13,164 bases of DNA from Acidimicrobiaceae bacterium (GTDB lineage: Bacteria; Actinomycetota; Acidimicrobiia; Acidimicrobiales; Acidimicrobiaceae). Where the stretch lies: contig JABEUO010000242.1 in NCBI GenBank assembly GCA_013044415.1, positions 1 to 13,164 of the forward strand. The letters are read 5' to 3'. The position numbers were made by a program, and so were the translations under genes. Numbering within the stretch: the first letter of the stretch is position 1; each line of letters begins with the position of its first letter. Below the pieces are notes generated by a model. The model made no database searches, had not been told where the DNA came from, and saw only the letters and a list, made by a program, of their open reading frames with translations. Below are positions 1-6,915 of the stretch, in pieces.

Positions 1-22
1 CCCAATACTTAGTCACTCCGAT

Positions 23-2287
23 TTAGCTCGCCATGCTCCTGCGGATCACATTGAGTGCGCCACCTGATTTGAACCAATCGATGTGCTCGACGGACATGGT
101 GTGAGTTGCCTCGAAGCTGTCCGTGGATCCATCGGGATGAACTACTTGACACTGTACCGCCTTGCCCGGTTCGAGGGAGGAAAGGCCTAGAACATTTATC
201 TTGTCATCCCGGCCGATGAGGTCATAGCTGGCCGGATCCTTGAAAGTCAGTGGCAGAACACCCTGCTTTTTGAGGTTGGTCTCATGGATTCTCGCAAAAG
301 ACCGGACCAGGATGACCTTCCCCCCAGCGTACCTCGGCTCCATCGCCGCATGCTCCCTGGAGGATCCTTCACCGTAGTTCTCGTCTCCGACTGCGACCCA
401 AGCCACCCCGGCCGCACGATAGTGCTCGGCGATGTCAGGCAGGGATTCCTCCTGATTGTGTAGCTGACAGTAGCCGGTTCCGGGCTTTGAACCAAATGCA
501 TTTACTACGCCCAAGAATAGGTTCTTGGAAATATTCCGTAGGTGACCCCTGTAGCGCAGCCAAGGTCCCGCCGCCGAGATATGGTCCGTCGTACACTTGC
601 CTACCGCCTTCATGAGAACCACTAGGCCTTCGAAGTCCTTTCCATCCCAGGCGGGGAATGGTTCGAGGAGGTGGATCCTCTCGGAGTTCGGATCGACCGC
701 TACCTCTACCGATGAGCCATCTTCAGGCGGGGCTATGAACCCTGTTTCTCCAGATTCGAAACCCCTTGATGGGAGTTCCTCACCCGTCGGTGCTTCGAGC
801 CTGTGGCCATCGACCTCATCGGTGAGGGGGTTGAAGTCTAAAGTACCGGCCAAGGCGTAGGCAACGACTATCTCGGGAGAGCCAATGAAGGAGAGTGTCG
901 CTGCGTTTCCGTCGTTACGTTTTGGAAAGTTCCTGTTATATGAGCTGAGAATCGAGTTTGACTCACCCTCTTTTATGTCGTCCCTCTTCCACTGGCCGAT
1001 GCAGGGTCCGCATGCGTTTGCGAGGACCACTGCGCCGATCGCTTCTAAGTCCTGAAGGAGTCCGTCCCTCTCTATCGTCGCCCTGACCCTTTCGGATCCC
1101 GGGGTGATCAACAGTGGTACTTTGGCCCTCAGACCTTTAGCTGCGGCCTGGCGTGCGATATTTGCAGCCTTGGTGATGTCTTCGTAGGAGGAGTTTGTGC
1201 ACGATCCGACGAGGCAAGAGGAGAGCTTGGTCGGCCAGGAGTTTTCCTTGGCATCAGCACCCATCTTTGAAACTGGCCGTGCTAGATCCGGGGTATGTGG
1301 ACCAACGATATGGGGTTCGAGGGTATCGAGATCAATCTCGATTACCCGATCAAAGTACTGCTCCGGGTTCAACTCTACTTCGGGGTCGGCCTGGAGGTGA
1401 TGGGAATTTTGATCGGCGAGATCTGCGATCTCCTCGCGCTGGGTGGACTTTAGGTATGCGGCCGCATGGCTGTCGTAGGGGAATAGGGAACAGGTAGCTC
1501 CGATCTCTGCCCCCATGTTGCAGATGGTCGCTTTGCCAGTAGCAGAAATTGATCGGGCTCCCTCTCCGAAGTACTCGACAATAGCCCCGGTACCACCTTT
1601 GACCGTTAGGATTTCGGCGACCTTCAGAATGATGTCCTTTGGAGCCGTCCAACCCTTTAGCGAGCCCTTGAGGTGTATCCCGATGAGCTTTGGATAGCGG
1701 ACCCCGAATGTGGAACCGACCATGACGTCAACTGCATCGGCTCCACCGACGCCGATTGCAATCATCCCCAAGCCGCCTGCATTAGGTGTATGGCTATCGG
1801 TTCCGATCATCATTCCACCTGGGAAGGCATACTGTTCGATTACCACCTGGTGGATAATTCCAGAGCCAGGCTTCCAAAATCCAATTCCGTACTTAGCGGA
1901 AATGGTCCGCAGGAAGTCGTAGACCTCCTTGTTGGTGACCTCGGCGGATTCCAGGTCGGTGCTCGCACCGAACTGAGCTTGAATTAGGTGGTCGCAATGG
2001 ACCGTAGAAGGGACGGCGGTCTGCTTGAGGCCGGCGGTTGAGAACTGCAAAAGGGCCATCTGAGCGGTAGCATCTTGCATCGCTACCCGATCCGGATAGA
2101 GCTCAGCGTAGGCGACACCCCTCTCGAGAGACTGATTCTCCGGATCCGCCAGGTGCGAAATAAATATCTTCTCGGCGAGCGTCAATGGCCTACCTAGACG
2201 CTTTCGAGCAATTTCGGTTGCTGTGTCGAACTTCTTGTAGGCTCCTTTAACCAGCTCTACCGGAGTTCCCGAACTGACCTTTCCCAT
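23..2287 (-). CDS. acn: Aconitate hydratase, mitochondrial type (citrate/isocitrate isomerase)
   Basis: This enzyme interconverts citrate and isocitrate through cis-aconitate in the TCA cycle, using a [4Fe-4S] cluster in the cytoplasm. The 754-residue product is full length for the mitochondrial-type family (about 750-780 aa) and shorter than the roughly 900-residue AcnA/IRP type. Visible landmarks are GTDSHTPN (162-169), the first cluster cysteine C363 in GSCTNSS, C426 and C429 in NACGPCIGQW, and the swivel-domain YGEGSSREHAA (638-648) with the catalytic Ser/Arg. The 363/426/429 spacing equals that of the mitochondrial enzyme. The ATG start is backed by a purine-rich AAAGGA about 8 nt upstream. 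The stop is TAA. It is divergent from a GntR-type regulator, which may control it. No defects seen. Family assignment is very secure; the regulatory link is inference. Confidence 0.97.
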   Translation of the reverse strand: MGKVSSGTPVELVKGAYKKFDTATEIARKRLGRPLTLAEKIFISHLADPENQSLERGVAYAELYPDRVAMQDATAQMALLQFSTAGLKQTAVPSTVHCDHLIQAQFGASTDLESAEVTNKEVYDFLRTISAKYGIGFWKPGSGIIHQVVIEQYAFPGGMMIGTDSHTPNAGGLGMIAIGVGGADAVDVMVGSTFGVRYPKLIGIHLKGSLKGWTAPKDIILKVAEILTVKGGTGAIVEYFGEGARSISATGKATICNMGAEIGATCSLFPYDSHAAAYLKSTQREEIADLADQNSHHLQADPEVELNPEQYFDRVIEIDLDTLEPHIVGPHTPDLARPVSKMGADAKENSWPTKLSSCLVGSCTNSSYEDITKAANIARQAAAKGLRAKVPLLITPGSERVRATIERDGLLQDLEAIGAVVLANACGPCIGQWKRDDIKEGESNSILSSYNRNFPKRNDGNAATLSFIGSPEIVVAYALAGTLDFNPLTDEVDGHRLEAPTGEELPSRGFESGETGFIAPPEDGSSVEVAVDPNSERIHLLEPFPAWDGKDFEGLVVLMKAVGKCTTDHISAAGPWLRYRGHLRNISKNLFLGVVNAFGSKPGTGYCQLHNQEESLPDIAEHYRAAGVAWVAVGDENYGEGSSREHAAMEPRYAGGKVILVRSFARIHETNLKKQGVLPLTFKDPASYDLIGRDDKINVLGLSSLEPGKAVQCQVVHPDGSTDSFEATHTMSVEHIDWFKSGGALNVIRRSMAS

Positions 2288-2330
2288 CTGATATTCCTTT
2301 CACCGCTACATCTAAGACCCTGTATTTGCA

Positions 2331-2360
2331 ATTATGACAGATCCCGGGTATATAATACAA
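2331..2360 (-). promoter_or_regulatory. Putative promoter of the aconitase gene
   Basis: Reading the minus strand, TTGTAT (2355-2360) and CATAAT (2331-2336) are separated by 18 bp. Both are close to the vegetative -35/-10 consensus. Transcription would start near 2324, giving a leader of about 37 nt that carries the AAAGGA ribosome-binding site. The -35 overlaps the GTAT/ATAC inverted repeats and the plus-strand promoter of the regulator. Predicted by eye only. Confidence 0.5.
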
Positions 2361-2364
2361 GTAT
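2348..2364. promoter_or_regulatory. Putative operator: nested GTAT/ATAC inverted repeats
   Basis: GTATATAATAC (2348-2358) is a perfect inverted repeat of GTAT/ATAC around a 3-bp centre. The ATAC half pairs again with GTAT at 2361-2364 across AA. The element lies between the divergent aconitase and GntR-type genes, covers the aconitase -35 and sits on the regulator's -10 region. AT-rich dyads of this kind are usual operators for HutC-type GntR proteins, so autoregulation plus control of aconitase is plausible. The pairing is seen; the function is inference. Confidence 0.4.
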
Positions 2365-2376
2365 AAGACAGGTTCG
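2351..2376 (+). promoter_or_regulatory. Putative promoter of the GntR-type regulator
   Basis: Two -10-like hexamers lie here: TATAAT (2351-2356), with TTGCAA 19 bp upstream at 2326-2331, and TATAAG (2362-2367). TATAAG is followed after 8 nt by a GTG at 2376-2378, the spacing expected for a leaderless transcript. That GTG is one base out of frame with the regulator. Confidence 0.35.
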
Positions 2377-2377
2377 T

Positions 2378-3121
2378 GACCCAAGATATATAACTATTGC
2401 AAATGATCTGAGGCGCCAGATCTCCGAGGGGAGACTGGGGTCAGGAGAGCTGCTGCCCTCAGAGGCGACTCTATCGCGTAGCTATGAGGCGAGTCGAATT
2501 ACGGTGCGAAAGGGCCTCGAACTGCTCAGGAAGGAGGGGATAGTCGAGTCTCGGCAGGGTTTCGGGTGGTACGTAGTCTTCAAACCGGTTGCCCAAACCC
2601 TCGGGCGATTTGCGACCATCGAGGACCAACTAGACGAAATCGGTGTAATCGCCAGGCGCAAGGTTCTGACGTCGAGGCGAATTAATCCTACCGGCAGGCT
2701 GTTGGAAGTTCTAGGTGGCGAGGATTTGCTCGAGGTTGCGAGGCTGAACCTCGCAGATGGTGTGCCATTCGCCCGTGTGACCGTTTGGGTTCCGGCATTT
2801 CTTGGCGAGAGTTTTTCGCTGAGGGATTTTGAAGAGAAGTCCTTCTACCAGCTTCTATCGGAGAGCGACTACTTGAAGCGGCCCCTTACCTATGCGACCC
2901 AAACGATCGCTGCGGTAGCAATGCCGGAGGGGGATGCCAAACTTCTTGGAGTTCCGTCTGGCTCACCAGCCTTAGAGTGCGAAAGGACCACTTTTGACGA
3001 AGGCGGGTTCCCGGTATTGTACTCCGAGTCGATCTTTCCGGGCAATCGAACGGTATTCGTCACGGAGCTGACTTCACAGGTCGGCTCTATCGCACCTAGC
3101 GGCCTTCGACTAGTCGATTAG
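2378..3121 (+). CDS. GntR/HutC-family transcriptional regulator (5' end irregular)
   Basis: This is a DNA-binding repressor/activator with an N-terminal winged helix and a C-terminal UTRA ligand-binding domain. Translation from 2378 gives DPRYITIANDLRRQI, then a region of the form LPSEATLSRSYEASRITVRK and EGIVESRQGFGWYV. This is a complete GntR winged helix. The rest (for example RPLTYATQTIAAV and ECERTTFDEGGFPVLYSES) matches UTRA. The total of about 247 aa is normal for the HutC subfamily. No in-frame ATG, GTG or TTG exists between 2300 and the GTG at 2504, and starting at 2504 would remove half of the DNA-binding domain. The coordinate given is therefore the first codon of the recognisable domain, not a proven start. 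A GTG at 2376-2378 shares its last G with the GAC codon at 2378, so one extra base would fuse it in frame. The gene may carry a frameshift, a sequencing error or a rare start codon. It is divergent from aconitase. Ligand unknown. Confidence 0.75.
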   Translation, partial: DPRYITIANDLRRQISEGRLGSGELLPSEATLSRSYEASRITVRKGLELLRKEGIVESRQGFGWYVVFKPVAQTLGRFATIEDQLDEIGVIARRKVLTSRRINPTGRLLEVLGGEDLLEVARLNLADGVPFARVTVWVPAFLGESFSLRDFEEKSFYQLLSESDYLKRPLTYATQTIAAVAMPEGDAKLLGVPSGSPALECERTTFDEGGFPVLYSESIFPGNRTVFVTELTSQVGSIAPSGLRLVD

Positions 3122-3124
3122 CCC

Positions 3125-3141
3125 ATCGAAAGCGCTTCGAT
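3125..3141. terminator. Possible bidirectional hairpin between convergent genes
   Basis: ATCGAA (3125-3130) and TTCGAT (3136-3141) form a 6-bp stem with a 5-nt AGCGC loop. It sits in the 38-bp gap between the ends of the convergent regulator and acyltransferase genes. There is no U-tract on either side, so intrinsic termination is only a possibility. Confidence 0.35.
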
Positions 3142-3159
3142 AGCACACAGTGGCAGAGG

Positions 3160-4089
3160 CTACCTATTGAATAGTCTCGTCGGCCAGCGATTCTCTTTTT
3201 CACCCCGCGAAAGGGGACTGACCCTGTTCCATTTCTCGATCCATCCTCGGCTCGTGGGTGCGAGCTTAGGAGTCTCGCCCTTGGCGGAACGTCGTGCGGC
3301 CGATAGAAAGTCGCTATGAAGTTCATCCGCTAGTCGGTCGATGGCGGCCTGCACCGTCTTGGTAAGTTCCCTCGGGTCATCGGATTCGCTTGCATAGATC
3401 GGAGCGCCATAGCTAGCGGTTACCTTGCCAGGCCTGAACCGCTTCGAGGCCTTGTTGAGGATCTCGTAAGTACCTTCGAGGTATATAGGGACAATGGGTG
3501 CATTAGTCCTGATTGCTAGCTGTGCAACGCCAGTTTTATGCTGCTGACCCAAACCGTCGGGGCTCCGACCACCCTCAGGGAATATAACCAGGTTCCAGCC
3601 ATCTTTGACCAGCTTTACCGCCAGTTCTCCCGCCCTCCTGGAGGGTTTTGATCTCTCGATTGGAATGGCGGACAATACGCCGGACCAGAGTATTGCTTTC
3701 CAGCGCTTATCGAAGAAGTAGTCGGCGCCCGCCCCCACGACGCATCGGTGCCTGAACCTAGCGGGCAGGGTGGACAGCACAACGGGAGTGTCGAGGTGGC
3801 TCGAGTGATTTGCGGCAAAAATTACTGGAGCAGATAGGTGGTCGATACGGTCCTGGTTTTTGATCTCGGGAGATGCAATAACCTCTACGCCCGGGCGCAC
3901 AATCGTGTCGAGGAGCATTGCTCGCAAGAGTCTAACGCCGTAGCGACGTGACCAAGCGGTGTCGTAGTTGGAGCCGAGTTTCGACCTACTAGGCCCCTCC
4001 TCCAAGGTGATCGGCCTAAGGGGCTTGGAAAGGAGGAGCGAAACTTTACTGTTTGGGCGCATTAACTTCATTTTTGCCTCAGTGCACAT
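3160..4089 (-). CDS. PlsC-type 1-acylglycerol-3-phosphate / lysophospholipid acyltransferase
   Basis: This protein probably transfers a fatty acyl group from acyl-CoA or acyl-ACP to a lysophospholipid or similar alcohol at the cytoplasmic membrane face. The 309-residue product shows the acyltransferase blocks in order: NHSSHLD (94-100, the HX4D catalytic motif with H95 and D100), IPIERS (142-147), FPEGGRS (170-176) and VPIYLEGT (200-207). No clear transmembrane helix is visible, and the C-terminal 80 residues are basic and variable. It is the last gene of a four-gene operon, and its ATG overlaps the preceding gene by 11 nt. Internal ATGs at residues 7 and 10 are alternative starts. PlsC-type domains and HAD-IB phosphatase domains occur fused in other bacteria (CicA; mycobacterial Rv2483c). 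Here the HAD-IB domain is in the first gene of the same operon, which supports a shared lipid pathway. The exact acyl acceptor is unknown. Confidence 0.9.
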   Translation of the reverse strand: MCTEAKMKLMRPNSKVSLLLSKPLRPITLEEGPSRSKLGSNYDTAWSRRYGVRLLRAMLLDTIVRPGVEVIASPEIKNQDRIDHLSAPVIFAANHSSHLDTPVVLSTLPARFRHRCVVGAGADYFFDKRWKAILWSGVLSAIPIERSKPSRRAGELAVKLVKDGWNLVIFPEGGRSPDGLGQQHKTGVAQLAIRTNAPIVPIYLEGTYEILNKASKRFRPGKVTASYGAPIYASESDDPRELTKTVQAAIDRLADELHSDFLSAARRSAKGETPKLAPTSRGWIEKWNRVSPLSRGEKENRWPTRLFNR

Positions 4090-5668
4090 TGGCCATTAGT
4101 AGCGGTGGCGAGTGGAGGTGGGTAACCGACGGGTCCCTGCCAACTATCGAAGAAGCGATTTCAAGGGCATCGGCCATGGTCGAGGCGCTTTGATATCCCA
4201 GTCGACGGGTAGTTTTCGGATCGCCACCCAAAATTATTACTCCGCCCAAGTGGTCGAGGGCGTGAGCACCCCAATACCACATGTAAAAGGGGTGTACCCC
4301 GTGGTATGCGTGGCCGTGACGGTATAGGTGGATATACCACGGATCGGTGGCGAAACGCTCTTCAAACTTCTTCTCAATCACCAGTGGGTCGGTTGACTCG
4401 GGGAGGACCTGGTCGAAAAAGTCGATGTAACTGGGGTGGAAGGTCGGATCAAATTCTGGACGATTCGGATGCGAGAGGATGACCACCCCGCCTTTCCTCA
4501 CCAATGGCGCACCTTTGTACATGTTGAAGAAGTACCCGAGGCCAAGGCAGTGGACCAGAATCGGGTTCATGATTGAATTTACGTTGTAGGGTCCGATGAA
4601 GGGTAATCCTATGGTCAGAATGTCGGTCTGTCCGGTGACGTCCACCTGCTGCTGCTTGTAGACGTTTTCTAGAGTCTTTCTATGTACCGCCTCAACTTCA
4701 CCAGCGTGAACCCCGGTAAGGCCGTAGGGTGATTTTACGTTTTGGAAGATCTTTCTCGCCGCCCAGGGAGGCGTGAACTTCAAAGACTCTGAAACCGCTA
4801 GGAAGCTGGCCCTGTCTTTTAGTCCCCACTCCCACTCCCGCTTCTGTAAGAATGCGAATTGCGACGGGAAGGTGTTGGTATTTAGGGTCGTCTCGATCTG
4901 GTAGATCTTGATTCCGCTATCTTTGATCAGCTTCCCCATGCGCCAGTTCGAACTGTGTAGTTCTGAATTGTCACGATCCATGAAAGACTTGGAGTGAACC
5001 ATCGTCTTGACGTTGTGATGGTGTCGGAGTGAGCGGTAGCTGGCGAGACCGGTGGCGACAGACTTATGCCCACCGTCCATAGAGACCAGATTTATGTTGA
5101 CATAGATGATTAAGTCGGAAGTCGCAGCGTACTTGTTAAGTTCGACTTCCTCCCCACGATCCGTCTTCCCGATGAATAAAAGATTCTCCTTGTCCTCTGC
5201 GTCGTGTTGTGTCAGGATCTCCGCGGATTTGGCGGCCTCGTACACCCTTTTGCCCAGGGCATGCTCAAGTTCTGAGTCGGTCATCCTTCGATGGAGGGCT
5301 AAGGCGGCAATCAGCCGGATATCCTCGACCCCAGCTTGGGCGAGGCGCTCCAAGACTTCTTCGATTATCAACTGCCTAACGTCCGGGGCCTGCATTTGAG
5401 GCAGGGGAAGAGATACGTCGTCGAAGCATACAGCTACTCGCATATTCGGCTTCAAAAGGGCACTCAGCGGTTCGGAATCTCCGGTCGGGTTATCGAGGGC
5501 TTCCCTGATAGCGCTTCTAGGATCCTTAATGCCAGCGAGCGGCTCCGGCGGATAGATTACTCGGGAACCGACCGGGAGCTTTTCTAGCCGAAATCCTTCG
5601 CCATGCCAGAAAAGCGTCGGCGGAGTCGACCGATCGACCTCCAGCACAAAGCCGGGTCTTGGGCTCAT
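4079..5668 (-). CDS. LarA-like (DUF2088) protein, probable nickel-pincer isomerase relative
   Basis: The LarA family uses a nickel-pincer nucleotide (NPN) cofactor to racemise or epimerise 2-hydroxyacids. In this 529-aa protein the family layout is visible. The Asp of the D-x-T-R-P motif is at 84 (FDDVSLPLP, 82-90), but Leu87 replaces the Arg. A LHRRMTDSELEHALG segment holds H126. GGHKSVATGLAS (199-210) has K202 at the position of the lysine that holds the cofactor. H216-H218 include a His 16 residues after it, as for the nickel-ligand His200 of L. plantarum LarA. The catalytic His expected 10 residues before the lysine falls in NIN (191-193) and is absent. The protein is about 100 residues longer than LarA, with the excess mostly C-terminal. 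The start overlaps the dehydrogenase stop as TAATG, behind a strong AGGAG site. Cofactor genes larB, larC and larE are not in this window. The fold is secure; lactate racemase activity is doubtful. Confidence 0.85.
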   Translation of the reverse strand: MSPRPGFVLEVDRSTPPTLFWHGEGFRLEKLPVGSRVIYPPEPLAGIKDPRSAIREALDNPTGDSEPLSALLKPNMRVAVCFDDVSLPLPQMQAPDVRQLIIEEVLERLAQAGVEDIRLIAALALHRRMTDSELEHALGKRVYEAAKSAEILTQHDAEDKENLLFIGKTDRGEEVELNKYAATSDLIIYVNINLVSMDGGHKSVATGLASYRSLRHHHNVKTMVHSKSFMDRDNSELHSSNWRMGKLIKDSGIKIYQIETTLNTNTFPSQFAFLQKREWEWGLKDRASFLAVSESLKFTPPWAARKIFQNVKSPYGLTGVHAGEVEAVHRKTLENVYKQQQVDVTGQTDILTIGLPFIGPYNVNSIMNPILVHCLGLGYFFNMYKGAPLVRKGGVVILSHPNRPEFDPTFHPSYIDFFDQVLPESTDPLVIEKKFEERFATDPWYIHLYRHGHAYHGVHPFYMWYWGAHALDHLGGVIILGGDPKTTRRLGYQSASTMADALEIASSIVGRDPSVTHLHSPPLLMANVH

Positions 5669-6915
5669 TATCTCTTCTCCTCTTCTCTGGCTCGTTTTTT
5701 ACGGGGGTCAAAAGCTACTTTTATTGCTCCGCGTGCCCCCGCCTGAGCGGCTAGGTTGATCGCCTCTTCGTAGTTGTCGAGGCTGAAAGTGTGGGTGACG
5801 AGGTTTCCAAGGCTCAGCTTCTCGCAGAGCGCTATTGCTAGTTCGAAGGTCCTGAACTTACCTGAGCCGTCTACGGCGACCGAGGCACTTTGCAGTAGAT
5901 CTCCAATAGTCTCGCTCGCCTTTTCGCTCCCATAAGCGTAGCTTCCAACCAGTTCAATTTCTCGATGCCATAGTGGAGCCAGGTCGACCTTCGAAGTACC
6001 GGGCATGCCGGCAAGGACCACTTTCCCACCAGGCGCCGTAGCGGAGATCGATTGGGTTATCGACTCGGATCTACCCACGCAGTCAAAGGTGACATCAAAT
6101 CCGTGGCTCTGCCAGGATCCCCCCCGCATCGACGCCGATGATCTCCTAGACGCCTTATTGAAAACTGAAGGTTCTATTACCTGATCGGCCCCCAGGGACT
6201 TGGCCGCAGCCTTTTGTGTCGTGTACTTTGCCACAGCGACGATCTCGATATCTGGGGAGAGGGATCGAAGCGCCGCAGTAGTGAGAAGTCCGATCGTCCC
6301 GGAGCCAAGTACCGCCACCCTGTTTACCGTGCCTAGGTCTATCCGTAACACACTATGGAGTGCGCATGCAAAGGGCTCGACCATTACAGCGTCCTTGTCA
6401 CTCATTGACTCTGGAATGCTGTGTATTTGGCTCCTATGGGCCAGGAATTCCTGAGACCAACCGCCCCCGGTTGAGGAGCAGTAACCCGTTTGGATTCCCT
6501 TTTTGATCTCGCCGAGAAGGATCGATTCGCAACGATTGGTCTCTCCAACTTGGCACATCCGACAGGGCGGGAGCCCTCTGGTCGCACAGTGGAGGGCGGG
6601 CTCCAAAACAACCCTTGATAAAGAGTCATTGTCGAGTGTCACATCGGCGACCACCTCGTGTCCTGGAACGAAGGGGAAGCTAGTCAATGGCTCAAAATAC
6701 CTCGAGCTTGAGCCGAGTACGGTCGCTATGTCTGAGCCACATATACCACTTAGACGGGGTTTGGCCGATATCCAGTCATTATTTGGTGGGCGTTTTGGCT
6801 CTGAGTCCCTCAGGGTCAACGGGCCATATTTGACGCTAGATGTGCTAGGCGTCATCGACAGGACCTTGGCTAAGGCAAACTTCCTTAGCTTCGCTTCAAC
6901 GGTTAAGGCCTTCAT
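5668..6915 (-). CDS. Zinc-type MDR alcohol/polyol dehydrogenase
   Basis: This is a medium-chain NAD(P)-dependent dehydrogenase that oxidises an alcohol or reduces a carbonyl in the cytoplasm. From the start at 6915 the product has 415 residues. Catalytic-zinc residues are C59 (GICGSD), H86 and E87 (PGHE). The NAD-binding Rossmann turn is VLGSGTIGLL (202-211). Structural-zinc cysteines are C110, C118, C121 and C129. The usual C-x2-C-x2-C-x7-C pattern is stretched to C-x7-C-x2-C-x7-C, and the family length is exceeded by an N-terminal stretch (about 1-40) and a serine-rich insert (about 254-265). An upstream in-frame start at 6969 is possible, but the ATG at 6915 is preferred. It overlaps the upstream stop as ATGA, follows a GGGGTG ribosome-binding site, and begins with the typical MKAL. 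Substrate unknown; the operon suggests a lipid-derived or hydroxyacid intermediate. Confidence 0.9.
   Translation of the reverse strand: MKALTVEAKLRKFALAKVLSMTPSTSSVKYGPLTLRDSEPKRPPNNDWISAKPRLSGICGSDIATVLGSSSRYFEPLTSFPFVPGHEVVADVTLDNDSLSRVVLEPALHCATRGLPPCRMCQVGETNRCESILLGEIKKGIQTGYCSSTGGGWSQEFLAHRSQIHSIPESMSDKDAVMVEPFACALHSVLRIDLGTVNRVAVLGSGTIGLLTTAALRSLSPDIEIVAVAKYTTQKAAAKSLGADQVIEPSVFNKASRRSSASMRGGSWQSHGFDVTFDCVGRSESITQSISATAPGGKVVLAGMPGTSKVDLAPLWHREIELVGSYAYGSEKASETIGDLLQSASVAVDGSGKFRTFELAIALCEKLSLGNLVTHTFSLDNYEEAINLAAQAGARGAIKVAFDPRKKRAREEEKR

Noticed and set aside
597..1987. Several plus-strand open frames of 60-104 codons opposite aconitase
   Set aside because: They are antisense shadows of a fully conserved coding sequence, with no motif or expression signal.
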